Part shown: piece after piece, positions 1 to 9,778 of the stretch
How the letters are laid out: each line of letters starts with the position of its first letter
How positions within the stretch are numbered: the first letter of the stretch is position 1
Assembly: GCF_003573695.1 (NCBI RefSeq)
Contig: NC_039362.1
Location: 200,871,215 to 200,935,214, forward strand
Length of the DNA stretch: 64,000 nucleotides
From: Papaver somniferum
Taxonomy: Eukaryota > Streptophyta > Magnoliopsida > Ranunculales > Papaveraceae
Direction of reading: 5' to 3'
Position numbers and translations under genes: made by a program
Notes under the pieces: generated by a model
What the model saw: only the letters and a program-made list of their open reading frames with translations
Databases searched by the model: none
Told to the model about the DNA's origin: nothing

Positions 1-372
1 CATTTCAATCAACTGTAGTACATAAATGTTGTTATCAAATCATCTTATTCAAAGAAAATCATACACATTCGTTATATGCATTTGTCTTCCTCATTTCTGA
101 CTCCATACGAATATGTCGCACATATTTATAATCATTCAACTGGCATTGTGCGAACACCCTTTTGCTTTCCACCTTATGATGTTTCGTCTCCACTTATTTT
201 GTTGCTCTTGTTGTTATTCATCTGCATCTTTTATTATCCATTTTTACTACTTCCGTTATTGATTTTTTCTACCAATTTTCTTCCACCATGAACTTTCCAT
301 CAAATGTTGTTTTATTTCCTCCTACTGATTTCAATATTTCACATAATTGTTACTCAATTTCATTATACTTCC
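1..372. other. Element A interior after the protease, no coding signal
   Basis: AT-rich sequence without a convincing frame on either strand. A 71-codon plus-strand frame here is hydrophobic low-complexity antisense sequence and is not called. Reverse transcriptase, if present, lies outside the window. Confidence 0.5.
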
Positions 373-1056
373 TCAGACATCAACCATTAATCTCTCTGCT
401 CTTTTACTATCTGCTACATTCTTTTGCCAATTTCTTCGCTTAGACACCCTTGCTTCGCATCTATCAATATCAATTTCTTGACAACTTTTACTTTCAAATG
501 TATCCCCTCTTATAATTCCAACACCCTTAGGTAAAGGAAACTTGATACACTGATGAAAAGTTGATGCAACAGCTAGTATACTATGCATCCATGGTCTTCC
601 AATTAAAGCATTGTATGGTGACTCAACATCCACTACACAGAATGTGATATCTATCGGTAAGCTTTGTAGAAGAATCCTCATAGTCACATCCCCTTTTGGT
701 TTGTTCGCAGAGCCATTAAAACCATAGATCTTGTATGTTGAGGGGATCAATTCATTGTCTCTCCCACCCATTGTTTTGTATGTGTGATAAAATAGAATAT
801 CCATTGAATTTCCAGTGTCTATAAGAATTCTATTTATCGCCCAGGTGTTTTTCTCATTTTCTTCTTCATCTTCTTCTAATGGTTTCGGGTTAATTCCCAA
901 TCTTTCCACTAACGGGCACTCATGCGAAGCTTTTCCTTCTGGAACTTCATCTGCGTTGAACGAAATTTTCTGCTTTTGCCAGTCCTTCAAATATGGTATT
1001 TTTTCCAAGTTCAAAATTTCCCATCCTTCATCATCTCTTGCATATACTCGACTCAA
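373..1056 (-). pseudogene. Retropepsin-like aspartic protease (element A)
   Basis: The product carries the protease active-site signature RILIDTGNSMDILFY (catalytic Asp in DTG, about residue 80) and the downstream partner region ending LIGRPWMH. This is the usual layout of plant Ty3/Gypsy proteases, which cleave the gag-pol polyprotein inside the particle. The frame is continuous with the gag C-terminus across 1057-1209, but that linker has two in-frame stops. The first methionine shown is therefore unlikely to be a true start. Catalytic residues look intact while the polyprotein does not. It ends at 373, and I see no reverse transcriptase start in the remaining 372 bases. Confidence 0.75.
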
Positions 1057-1209
1057 AATATTATCATGAAAATCTTCTATGTTTTTGAATTAATGTATGA
1101 TCGAGTTACAGAATAGATTATTTGCCTTTGATCCCACCTCAATAACAAATGTGTTCCTATCCATTTCCTTTCCGTATTTGTTTCCTTGAGATGGTGGTGG
1201 TGGTAAATT

Positions 1210-1608
1210 TCATGTTTGATTTAGCAGGAAGTGGTCTAACTTCCCCTGCTCGATGATTCGCAATATAATCTTCCTCACATTTCTGCAGTTGCTTGTTGTA
1301 TGACCATGAAATCTGTGATAGACATAAAATTCTTTACTCCTCCTCGCTGATGGTGGCTCTTCACCTGCATTATGTGGTTCTGTAATATCATCCATTACAA
1401 GAGCAGCTTCCCATACTTTATCCACTGTAGTATTTAATTTTGGAAGATTTACTTGTTCCTTCACTATTCTCCCAGCTTTCTTGTTATAATTTGTTTGCTG
1501 TCCTGTAGAGTTACCTGGATGAACTGTATCATTACTTCCATATTTTTGAAGTTGTTTATCTCTGTACTCTTTTTCAAACTCTGATTGATCTGCACTGCCC
1601 ATAGCCAC
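1210..1608 (-). pseudogene. Gag C-terminus with degenerate zinc knuckle (element A)
   Basis: The 132-codon frame ends with YVYHRFHGHTTSNCRNV followed by a helix-like KIILRIIEQGKLDHFL. In related Gypsy gags this motif normally reads C-x2-H-x4-GH-x4-C. Here the first Cys is Tyr, so nucleic-acid binding through a complete knuckle looks lost. It is in a different frame from the gag core and in the same frame as the protease downstream. This fits a gag-pro polyprotein that has taken one frameshift near 1608 and later stops. Confidence 0.65.
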
Positions 1609-2624
1609 TAATTTTGTCCCATTTCTGCATTATTCCTTCCTTGATTTCTCTGTGATGTACTCGCAACAGCATTTGTGAGTCTCGGAAGTAAGCTTGTATT
1701 TCCACCTTTCGAATCTGATATTGCAACTGGGTAAGATTCCATGTCTCTTTGCTTTTCCTCGAGGGATATATATTCTTCTTGAAATTCGCGTAATTCCGAC
1801 ATTGTAATTGTATCTTTTACTCTAAAAATTTGGGTGTACAATAGATCTGTTGCGAAAAGAGCATTAATTAACGCCAGAATAAGATGTCTCTCGTCCACCT
1901 TCCTTCCCATTTCACTACACATTGTTCTCCAGCGAGTCGTTAGATGACCTAAGCTTTCATTTGTTCTTCTGCGAAGTCCAGATGCAGTTTCGATCCCCGG
2001 TCTTGATAGATTATTACTTATGTGCTGCCCCAAAAAGATGTTTTGTAAATGATGAAATGAACCAATAGACTCTACAGGTAGTCCTTCAAACCACTTAAAA
2101 GCTTCACCTGCTAAGCTTGCAGCAAAATACTTGCACATTACTGCGTCATAATTTTCCCACTGCAATAAACATCTAGAGTAAGCTTTCACATGTTGGATCG
2201 CACATGCACTACCGTCAAATATACTTGTAAATGCTAGTAAACTGCACTTAGATGGTATCGGTGCTCTTTGAATTTCTTTTGTAAATGGATTTTTTCCTGC
2301 TTCCTCCACTGCTTCTTCTAGTAGTCTTCTCCCATCATTTCTTTTTGCAGACATCATCTCTCTTAGTTCTGCCATGTCCCTGAGAATTTCTTTGCTGAAT
2401 GATTGATCCAAACCTTCTTGCATAGGTCTTTTTATCCTTGCTTGTCTCAATCTATTCTCATGATTGTTTTGGTGTATTGCCTCTTGTATCTCCTGTTTTT
2501 CAGCTTCCTCTCTTCTTCGCCTACGCCTTTCAATATTTGTTTCAATTTGTACTCTATCGTGTCTTTCTTCATTGCCTGTGCGATCATATCGATGTCTTAA
2601 TATTTCTCTTTCTTGTGGTGTCAC
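1608..2624 (-). pseudogene. Gag, retrotransposon gag domain (element A)
   Basis: This 338-codon stretch continues the frame above after one stop. It contains the typical Gypsy capsid-like core: a region around 'YDAVMCKYFAASLAGEAFKWF', then 'RTNESLGHLTTRWRTMCSE' and 'RHLILALINALFATDL'. In family terms this is the Retrotrans_gag fold that assembles the virus-like particle in the cytoplasm. Downstream, the reading frame shifts by one or two bases at 1608, where the C-terminal gag piece begins. Stops and shift together mean this copy makes no full gag. The family call is confident, while the exact lineage (Tat/Ogre-like) is an inference. Confidence 0.8.
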
Positions 2625-2630
2625 TCGACC

Positions 2631-3467
2631 TTAATTCGTATCTTCTATGCGATGATGTTCGTATCCCCTTCTTCTACTATCAATGTGATGCAATCCACTT
2701 TGTAATTCTCTTTCTTCTAACTCTTCCCTTCTTCGCTTTCTATCTCTTGCACGCGCAGCTTCCCGTTCGCGCTCATATTCTCCTATGTGTGTTTCCCTAC
2801 CATGTAATATCATTTGTCCTTGCCCTGGACGTTCTTCTTCCCTTTCAGAATTATTATTTGCTCGACAAAGAAGTTCACGTGGATGCTCATAACGATTAGT
2901 TGCTAATTCAATTATACGTCTTCTTTCCCTGTGATCTTCCAAATTTTCTTCTTCTGGCGAGTCTTCTTCAATGACTTTCATATGTTGCTTTCTCCTATCG
3001 TTTCTTCGATTAGATTGGCTCTGTCTGGAAGAATTCCTGCTGGATCTTGATCTTGAGCGTGTAACACTTCTTGACCTTTGTTCTTGAAACCTAAGATTCT
3101 CTTCTCGTAAATCATCATTTTGACGGATCAAATTCGCACGCTCCTCTTCTTCCCTTTTTCTTTCGATTATTAATTTTTTCCTAAGCTCTGCAATCGTCAT
3201 ATTTCCTTCACTCGCTGTAATTGGTTCTTCATTCCCATTTCTCTGTTCTTCTTCTGTAGATTTTGTCATCGCAGTATGGACACTCACTCTATCATAATCA
3301 ATATTCTGTCCTTGTCCTCGCTGAAACCGAATTGGATTTTCTTCTCTTTGATTTTCGTCCACTCTTTCTTCTTCTTGCTCAAGATTTGTAATTCTTCTTC
3401 TTTCAGCTAGTCTGTTACTCCTTCTAGTCGCCATTCCTTGTTCCACAACAGATTCAATCCTTACCAT
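2631..3467 (-). pseudogene. Gag, N-terminal charged region (element A)
   Basis: A 278-codon frame starts at the ATG at 3467, 69 bases inside the primer site. The product is extremely rich in Arg and Glu, with many RRR and EEE clusters and an SRSRSSRNSSR-type stretch, and is likely alpha-helical or coiled coil. Such regions precede the capsid-like gag domain in several plant Gypsy gag proteins. The frame ends at a TAA at 2631 and reopens in the same frame at 2624, so the stop is probably a single mutation dividing one gag. The assignment rests on position and composition, since I recognise no conserved domain in this part. Confidence 0.6.
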
Positions 3468-3535
3468 TTGCTAAATGTTTTGATCTCACTATTTTCTTTT
3501 ACACTCTATGATATGATATCAGGATTTATCATCCA

Positions 3536-3554
3536 GAGCTGTTTTCTAGCGCCA
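3536..3554 (-). promoter_or_regulatory. Primer-binding site of element A
   Basis: Four bases inside the LTR the minus strand reads TGGCGCTAGAAAACAGCTC. It begins with TGG, as expected for pairing with a tRNA 3' CCA end. Element G has nearly the same site (TGGCGCTAGAAACAGGG at 26454). I do not assign the tRNA species. Confidence 0.65.
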
Positions 3555-3558
3555 AAAA

Positions 3559-4036
3559 TGTAGTTGTAAGATTTCTTACAACTACACTTCACTTAATCTG
3601 GTTATTTCTCTATGTAATCATCACGGACAATTATCTTATTGATTGAATATATTCAAATTGTTTACAAGATGGATGGAAACCTACCATAACACTTCTTGTA
3701 AGCTAAACTCACTTTCTCTCTCTATCTCAATTTCTCTTACAAGACTTGTCCTAGAATCCTCTACAAGACAATGGCTCTCTCCTTTATATAGGATTTTACA
3801 TAGTGGATGACAGCTAAGAATCCCTTTATTTTCGGGATCTATTGCGACATATTCGCTCATATACGATCGCTCATCTTCGCATATCTTACATCTTCGCATA
3901 ACTCCTCACACTTTTCCCGTGACTTTGCTGACATCATCTGATGTGTCATCTCAATTTGAATTGTGCGATACTCCTCGCGTATGTTGTATTCTTCACTTCG
4001 CGTAGTTATTAACGTGTGCGATATTTAACTCCTACA
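3559..4036 (-). repeat. 5' LTR of element A (478 bp)
   Basis: The LTR has TG...CA ends on the minus strand. It contains a TATA-like box read leftward at about 3783-3791 (tatataaag on the minus strand). At its gag-proximal end is a perfect 9-bp inverted repeat, 3563-3571 against 3574-3582, with a 2-nt loop. The start TGTAGGA...ATCGCACA is shared with the LTRs of element G. Confidence 0.82.
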
Positions 4037-4041
4037 GTCGG

Positions 4042-4290
4042 AAATACAAAGTAGAGAGTCTACCAAGTATGAATCAAACCCGTAATTATGTACTCTTTCA
4101 AAGAGATCTAACGAGGAGCAGAACAACGGGAAATGACGAAGACGATGATTACCGAAGAAAGTATGGATCCAAGCATAACACCAAGAACAAAGCTCATAGA
4201 GAACCGGGCAATGATGAACCGGGCAATGATTACCGAAGAAAGTATGGATCTAACGAGGACAGTCTCAATTATATTGTCGCGATGCCACCC
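4042..4290 (-). pseudogene. Truncated paralogue of the membrane-protein gene at 5834
   Basis: This segment aligns closely with 5766-6000: both begin with a 'gaaatacaaagtagagag' block, and the same C-terminal coding and 27-codon repeat units follow. Here everything from the middle of the gene through its promoter is missing, and the DNA jumps to sequence matching the upstream flank near 6881. Element A inserted at 4036/4037, right at its 3' side. It cannot make the protein. The open plus-strand frame over it is only the antisense of this remnant. Confidence 0.6.
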
Positions 4291-4379
4291 AACTTCCTAG
4301 AAGTTTCTACTAAGAGTTTGTTTGGAACCACAATGAGAAGTAACTTTTCGAGCTCCAAGAGAAAAAAAGTAAAAAAAAT

Positions 4380-4775
4380 TAAGTTAAAGAGAAAAAACTG
4401 AAAATGACTTCTATAAACAAAAACCAAAAATCAATCCCATGAGTCTAAAAGCAAAAGCATTTTGCTTCAGAAAATGTTTTTGCATCTAGAATCTGTTTTC
4501 AATTTTGTTCCAAATCTGATTTCTGACTTTTTTGATAAAAGTCGAAATGTTGTTTTTGTGCTCCAAGAATAAAATATGTAAAACAATTAAATTAAAGAGA
4601 AAAAACTAAAAATGACTCCTATAAACAAAAACCAGAAATCAATCCCATAAGTCTAAAAGCAAAATGCTTACTTTTTTTTTTGCATCTACAATCTATTTTC
4701 AATTTTATTCTGAATCTGATTCTGACTTTTTGGCTTCTAAAAGCCGAAAAGTTGTTTTTGTGCTTCTCACATTCT
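4380..4775. repeat. Two tandem copies of an about 208-bp AT-rich unit
   Basis: The run starting 'gagaaaaaactgaaaatgac' near 4390 is repeated near 4598 with scattered substitutions, and both copies end in a similar 'gttgtttttgtgct' stretch. No coding potential is seen. Confidence 0.65.
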
Positions 4776-5833
4776 TTTGAGCTTACTGAGTTAATTAGCA
4801 TATCCATATTCATGCTTCTTCTGTTGGCCATAACTTGGATATTTCTTTCTAGCCTTATAACCCAAATTAGAATAGTTAATTTCCTTGCTAATTTTCTACT
4901 TTTTCCTTTATGCCAATTCTCAAATTGAGTTATCCTTGTGAGTCCAATTGGAATCCATTTTGTCAGTGAAGTAATTCCATATTCCTATGGTGAATGCACT
5001 GAATGGACATACTAGCAGCAAGTGATCCATCGTTTCTTGTTGGCTGTTACAGTGGCAGTGGACGGGGGTGGGTTTTTTATTCTTTTATAGCTTTTCATGC
5101 CATGGAGGATTGTTCTTTCCTGAATCAGAAACGTTGCAACTAAGCATGACCGTTGTACTTGCTCGGTTGCTCCCTAGTCCCACCCTCTTATCATATGATT
5201 CATATTAAAGAAGAAGTGATGCAAAATTAGAGGGTTTTAGTTTAGATTGGCATGGAACAAACTACATTTCTTAAGTTAGGTCTAGGGACGTCCGGACTAT
5301 CACAGGATACATTGTGTACACTAAAATGAGAGGGTTTTAGATTCAGATAAACAAAAAAGCAACAACTTCTTGTTGGTATGGTTAGACTTAACAGTCCGGA
5401 CGGTGGAGTTCATCTTTCTGTTTGGGAGTTGTTTTCTGCCATATCAAATCACTCTGCACAACCGCACTGTATCAAAAAAGCATATGCATGCGTATCTAAC
5501 ATCTGACTATTAACAAATTCTGCAACATGGACCATTTTATCACAGGCCATTGTAACAACACCATGAAAATATAGCAATCTTATATCCATAGAATACACCA
5601 CATTGGATCAAATTTAGACAAGAGTACATTTTGAGGTGAAACAACAATATCTTCATTCCCATTCTATTGAACCAACAAACCATATTAACCATCACCGAGT
5701 TAATTTTCATACATATAAGAAATAACATGCAGAGAATTCATAACAGATTCTCCTAAATAAAAGTGTGAAATACAAAGTAGAGAGGCTACTAAGTATGAAT
5801 CAAACCCGTAATTATGTACTCTTGCAAAGAGTT
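4776..5833. other. Non-coding flank built of diverged duplicates
   Basis: The part from 4776 to about 5000 resembles 7035-7260 ('ggccataacttggatatttc' occurs in both). The part from 5085 to 5185 resembles 15445-15545. The remainder up to the membrane-gene stop shows no gene I can support. Short frames here are isolated and uncharacteristic. Confidence 0.5.
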
Positions 5834-6526
5834 CTAACGAGGAGCAGAACAACGAGAAATGACCAAGGCAATGATTACCGAGCAAAGTATGGATCCAAGC
5901 ACAACAGCAAGAACAAAGATCACAGGAAACCGGGCAATGATGAAGAGGATGATTACCAAATAAAGCGTGACTCCAAACACCAAAGAAAGACTAAAGCTCA
6001 CCGAAAAACGGGTCATGATGAAGAGGGCGATTACCATAGAAAGCACGAATCCATACAAAACAGCAAGAACTAAGCTTGTTAAGTTTGTTGCACAAGAGAG
6101 AGAACCTAACACCAACTGCAGACTATCAACTACTGTTACATAGAAGAACACATGCCCGATTAAGACAATCACAGCAGAAATGAAGATCCAAGAACGGATA
6201 ACAGCCTCGTGTAGATTACTTGTGCAACAGAGGGTTATTTTTAACCATATAGCTAACAGAAATGCTAAGCCTGGGGCTAAGATTGAGATAAAATGAGAAT
6301 GTGCCAAGTTAACGATGACATCTGGACCTGGAATACAAGATGGATCTGCAATCATGCCAAAAGGATTTGGCCGGAGGAGAACATCAGTACCCCATAATAT
6401 CATCAAAAGGAACAAGCCAAGAATCAATAAGGAGAAGCAGTCTCTGATAATTTCATTGATATCGTTCTTGTATTCTTTAAGATGATCAGTACCTTCGACC
6501 TCGCTGCCTGTTTCTTGATTCGCCAT
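5834..6526 (-). CDS. Predicted multi-pass membrane protein of unknown function, about 230 aa
   Basis: The frame opens at the ATG at 6524-6526 (MANQETG...). Two codons upstream is only a GTG, so the ATG is preferred. A hydrophilic N-terminus of about 30 residues, rich in Glu and Asp, is followed by at least six strongly hydrophobic segments. The first is 'LLILGLFLLMILWGTDVLL'. A conserved-looking loop, NPFGMIADPSCIPGPDVIV, separates segments 1 and 2. The last third is made of about three tandem units of roughly 27 residues, each one membrane span followed by an Arg-containing turn. I do not recognise the family and assign no function. The gene appears intron-free, has a truncated paralogue at 4042-4290 and sits between old repeats. 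The missing gene name and the repeat-built C-terminus leave open that it is a recent, lineage-specific gene. Confidence 0.6.
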   Translation of the reverse strand: MANQETGSEVEGTDHLKEYKNDINEIIRDCFSLLILGLFLLMILWGTDVLLRPNPFGMIADPSCIPGPDVIVNLAHSHFISILAPGLAFLLAIWLKITLCCTSNLHEAVIRSWIFISAVIVLIGHVFFYVTVVDSLQLVLGSLSCATNLTSLVLAVLYGFVLSMVIALFIMTRFSVSFSLSLVFGVTLYLVIILFIIARFPVIFVLAVVLGSILCSVIIALVISRCSAPR

Positions 6527-6634
6527 CTTCACTTCTTGATCAGAAAGTCTTAAGAGCTATTGAGAGAGATTTGATGATGATTGAGAGAAGAGAGGGGTGT
6601 ACAGTGTACTGAATACTAGCTAGTAATGGCCATG

Positions 6635-6642
6635 TATAAATA
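6635..6642 (-). promoter_or_regulatory. Possible TATA box of the membrane-protein gene
   Basis: The minus strand reads TATTTATA about 110 bp upstream of the ATG. That would place a transcription start near 6605 and leave a leader of about 80 nt. The call rests on motif and distance only. Confidence 0.35.
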
Positions 6643-6869
6643 GAGATGGTAATGCCTAGCCCCAGAAAACAAATTATTTCAATTTAATTTCACATGAATT
6701 TGAATTCAACTACTTTCTTCAATGTTTAAGTTAATGTTGAGGAGGAAGTTGTGATCATGATAATTACCTTCTCAGAATAGGTTTTACTTGGTTTCCTAAT
6801 GTTACTAGAAATGGTGTAGTTCACATGGAGTGATCAGACTATTAGTATCCTTCTTTGGTGTTGGAGCAG

Positions 6870-7350
6870 TGTTCAATTATGTTATCACCCAACTTCCTAG
6901 AAGTTTCTCGTAAGAGCTTGTTTGGAAACACAATGAAAAGTAACTTTTCGAACTTTTGGAAATAAAAAAAGTTAGAAGTTAAATTGAGAGCAGAATTTAA
7001 AAATGAGTTTTAAAAGCAAAAATTGATCTCCTAAGTTCAATGGATTAATTAGCATTTCCTTACTTGTGTGTCTTCTCTTGGCCATAACTTGGATATTTCT
7101 TTCTAGCCAAATAACCCAAATTAGTGCAAAAGGTAAAAAAATAGGTCTTCTGGCTAATTTTCTACTTTTTCCTTTATGCCAATCGTCAAATTGAGTTGTT
7201 CTTGTGAACCCGCCAGTTGGAATCCATTTTGTCTGAAGTAATGTTACTGAAATGGTGTAGTTGACATGTCTATTACACTACTTCGATGTTGTAGTGAGAC
7301 TGACAGTGTTCAGATATGTTATCCCCGGCCATTTCCTGGAAGTTTCTCCT
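6870..7350. repeat. Diverged direct repeats of the gene's upstream flank
   Basis: The block near 6885 ('acttcctagaagtttctcgt') recurs near 7330 in altered form and also near 4290. The stretch from 7035 to 7260 matches 4776-5000. This indicates local duplication of the gene together with its flank. Confidence 0.5.
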
Positions 7351-8335
7351 AGGCACAAAACCAACCAAACCCAAACCCAAATGCAAACCCAAAAAATAAC
7401 AATGTTGTTCTTGAATGGCGGAGTTTTATAATGAGTTTGAAGATTGCCACAATAACCAATTATCATGGTTCATGGAACAATTTACATGTAGGCTAAGTAC
7501 AAGGTCGCATGTCAAAGAATTCAGGAAAGGCTATTTGTGAAGTGCCAAACTTGTATTGGTTGACATCCCATGTCTCGGAACAGGCAAAAACGCTGCAAGA
7601 AGCTTCTGATATACTACTCTTGTTTTAGAAAAAGTGATACTTTCATTTTTGCCAAAAAATAGGGCAAGTTGAAAACAAATGGAGTTTTTTTCTTTGATCT
7701 AAACCTGAAAGGGTGGTGGTGCGCAAAATCTATCTTGTTTTCGCACCAAAATTTACCCATGACTACTTTTTAGTTCTAATGCAACTTGTTGTCCGAAATT
7801 TACCCTATAATCTTACATGTTATTTGGGATCCAAAAAATGTCATACAGAACAAAGAAATGTGTGCAACACGACAAAGACCATTTCAAAAGCAACTCGGAA
7901 CTAATCAACATTCCATCTTCTCCTCAATGACTAGGTTGGTTCGTCCGTTCTGCTGCGCCATCATTAACTCATTTTTCTCACTGGACAAACAACAGTACAC
8001 TTAATATGACTTTGTGGATTATGGCGTGGATGAAAATAACAACCTTGATCATAACCCAAGTGGCCAAGTCAATAAGCAGACCACTATGATCCATATCCAT
8101 AGAAGAAGATTAGAATTATATAGTCAATAAGCCTCGCCAACTCGTCTAGTAGACTCAGCACAAGATAAAACCAACAAGATTGTGACCACCGGGATATTTT
8201 ATTTAATTTGTCTCTATCAATCAAATGTCTTAATTTCTTATCACAGCTTCTCCAGAAAAATAAAAAATAAAAGCAAGTGTCTTTCTTGAAAGGTAGTAGA
8301 ATCGGTGAAGGTAAGTGGTAGGCAGTTTTTTAATC
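7351..8335. other. Intergenic sequence without supported genes
   Basis: No frame longer than 72 codons and none with recognisable features. The part from 8161 to 8320 is a diverged copy of 15160-15320. Confidence 0.45.
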
Positions 8336-8445
8336 CCTTTATTAATTTTTTTGTTTTTATTTTGACACTTTTAGTGGGCTGAAAGCCCAAAAAACAAAAA
8401 AAATCCTAAACAAAAACAAAGCAAAACAAAATAAAAAACATCAGA

Positions 8446-9168
8446 CTAGTTCCTCCTCTTCTTCCTCCTCTTATAGACTTGTTGCAACTTATCAGCTGTA
8501 AGGATTTCTCTGAAATCTGTAGTGAACTCATCTCGACGAATTTCAACCCAAGGACTATACAGATAAAGCCCAACTAAATGATCAGCTGTCATGTTAGTTT
8601 CTTTATAACAGAAAGAAACTCTCCATTTAACAAATCTTTCCTTTAGCCGTTTAACTCTCCTCCAAATTTTCATAGCATTACAAGGTGGCTCTGACTTCTG
8701 ATTGGTAAGCAAATTATAAACAGTCATAGAATCAATAACAAGGTGGACTTTGAACTGATTTTTCTTAATAGCAAGCTGTAACCCCATTTCAACTCCCTGT
8801 AATTCATGAGTTGTAACAGAAATCATTGGACTTTCACCACTGGAAGCACCAATAACTTCAGCTGTATGGTCTCTAATTATAGCTCCAAATCCTACTGCAG
8901 AATCAGATTTGGCTCTATCTGTGTTGATCATAACTTCATCTGCTTCAGGATACAACCAAGTGCATGAAATAAACTCAAGAAGGACAAAAATACAGTCAAC
9001 ATTCCATCTCAGCATGAATCTTCTGGCAGTAGGATTGTCAGCCTCCTCTTGAGTAGAAGCCATCGGCTTATATCTTACATCTTGGATGATTAGAGTACTG
9101 ACTTGATCTTGGGATTCATACAAAGCCCTGAACTCTACTATTCCTTTCTTTCCAAATGTGATAAACAA
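8446..9168 (-). pseudogene. LINE ORF2, RNase H domain
   Basis: The frame carries the plant LINE RNase H pattern: an initial 'INTDRAKSDSAVGFGAIIRDH' (Asp present, the usual DGA/DAS context altered), then Glu in THELQGVEMGLQLA, Asp in LVIDSMTVYNLL and Asp in NMTADHLV. These correspond to the four acidic positions of RNase H, which removes RNA from the hybrid during copying. A short basic tail (KRRKKRRN) precedes the stop at 8446. This domain is intact over its length but cut off from the polymerase by frameshifts. It belongs to a different subfamily from the RNase H of element C. Confidence 0.75.
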
Positions 9169-9751
9169 AACTATTCAAATCTAGCTTTTTAATCTTGGTA
9201 ATACAACTATTGCCAGTAAACTGAAGAGAACACCATCTTATCTCATCATCCCAATTTGCTCCTTGATCTTTAATAATTCCCATCTTCAGAAGAAGACCAC
9301 TCCATATACCAGCAGAAAAAATGCAATCATGAAACAAGTGGTTTTCAGTTTCCTCAACATGGCCACAGAGAATGCATGAAGCATCAGTAATGACACCCCA
9401 TTGAGACAGCTTACTTCTAGTTTTTAATCTCTTATGCAGGGCAAGCCAAGTGATAAATGAGTGTCTAGGAATATGATTCTTAAACCAAACTAGATTATTC
9501 CAAAAAGGGATAGGGATATGATCTGATATGGCAATATAAGTAGCTTTGATAGAAAACTGATTTGTGGTGCTAGAATTCCAGTAGATTTGATCCTTCTCCA
9601 TTGGATTGAAATCACACAGGGAAATCTGATTTATCACTTCTTGTACTTCCTCTTCCATAAAGTCGGGGAAATACCAATGACCATTTGAGATAAAGTCTGC
9701 CACTTTAGACTCTTCAGTAGCACCCAAAGTAGATAAAACATTTGAATCCAC
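9116..9751 (-). pseudogene. LINE ORF2, zf-RVT-type zinc region
   Basis: A 211-codon frame contains FWNNLVWFKNHIPRHSFITWLAL followed by a Cys/His cluster (CILCGHVEETENHLFHDC). This matches the zinc-binding region that follows reverse transcriptase in plant LINEs. The frame overlaps the RNase H frame at 9116-9168, so a frameshift separates the two domains. Confidence 0.75.
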
Positions 9752-9778
9752 CCAATAAATAAGTCTCCCTTTAGAATG

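Larger units (their letters stand above)
1..4036 (-). mobile_element. Element A: Ty3/Gypsy retrotransposon, 5' part, cut by the window edge
   Basis: Reading leftward from 4036 the order is LTR, primer-binding site, a long charged gag, a degenerate zinc knuckle and a retropepsin-like protease. The 3' half lies beyond position 1. The LTR starts with TGTAGGAGTT and ends with ACTACA. The 5 bases to its right (gtcgg, 4037-4041) would be the target duplication, but the partner copy is outside the window. The coding frame has stops and one frameshift, so this copy is not autonomous. Its LTR ends and its primer site resemble those of element G and of the solo LTR at 57699, so A is probably a coding relative of that family. 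Reverse transcriptase and integrase cannot be judged here. Confidence 0.85.

Noticed and set aside
4069..4401. Plus-strand frame rich in Asn, Asp, Lys and Arg
   Set aside because: It is the antisense of the membrane-gene remnant plus AT-rich repeat. The same antisense pattern appears at 5765-6073 over the real gene.
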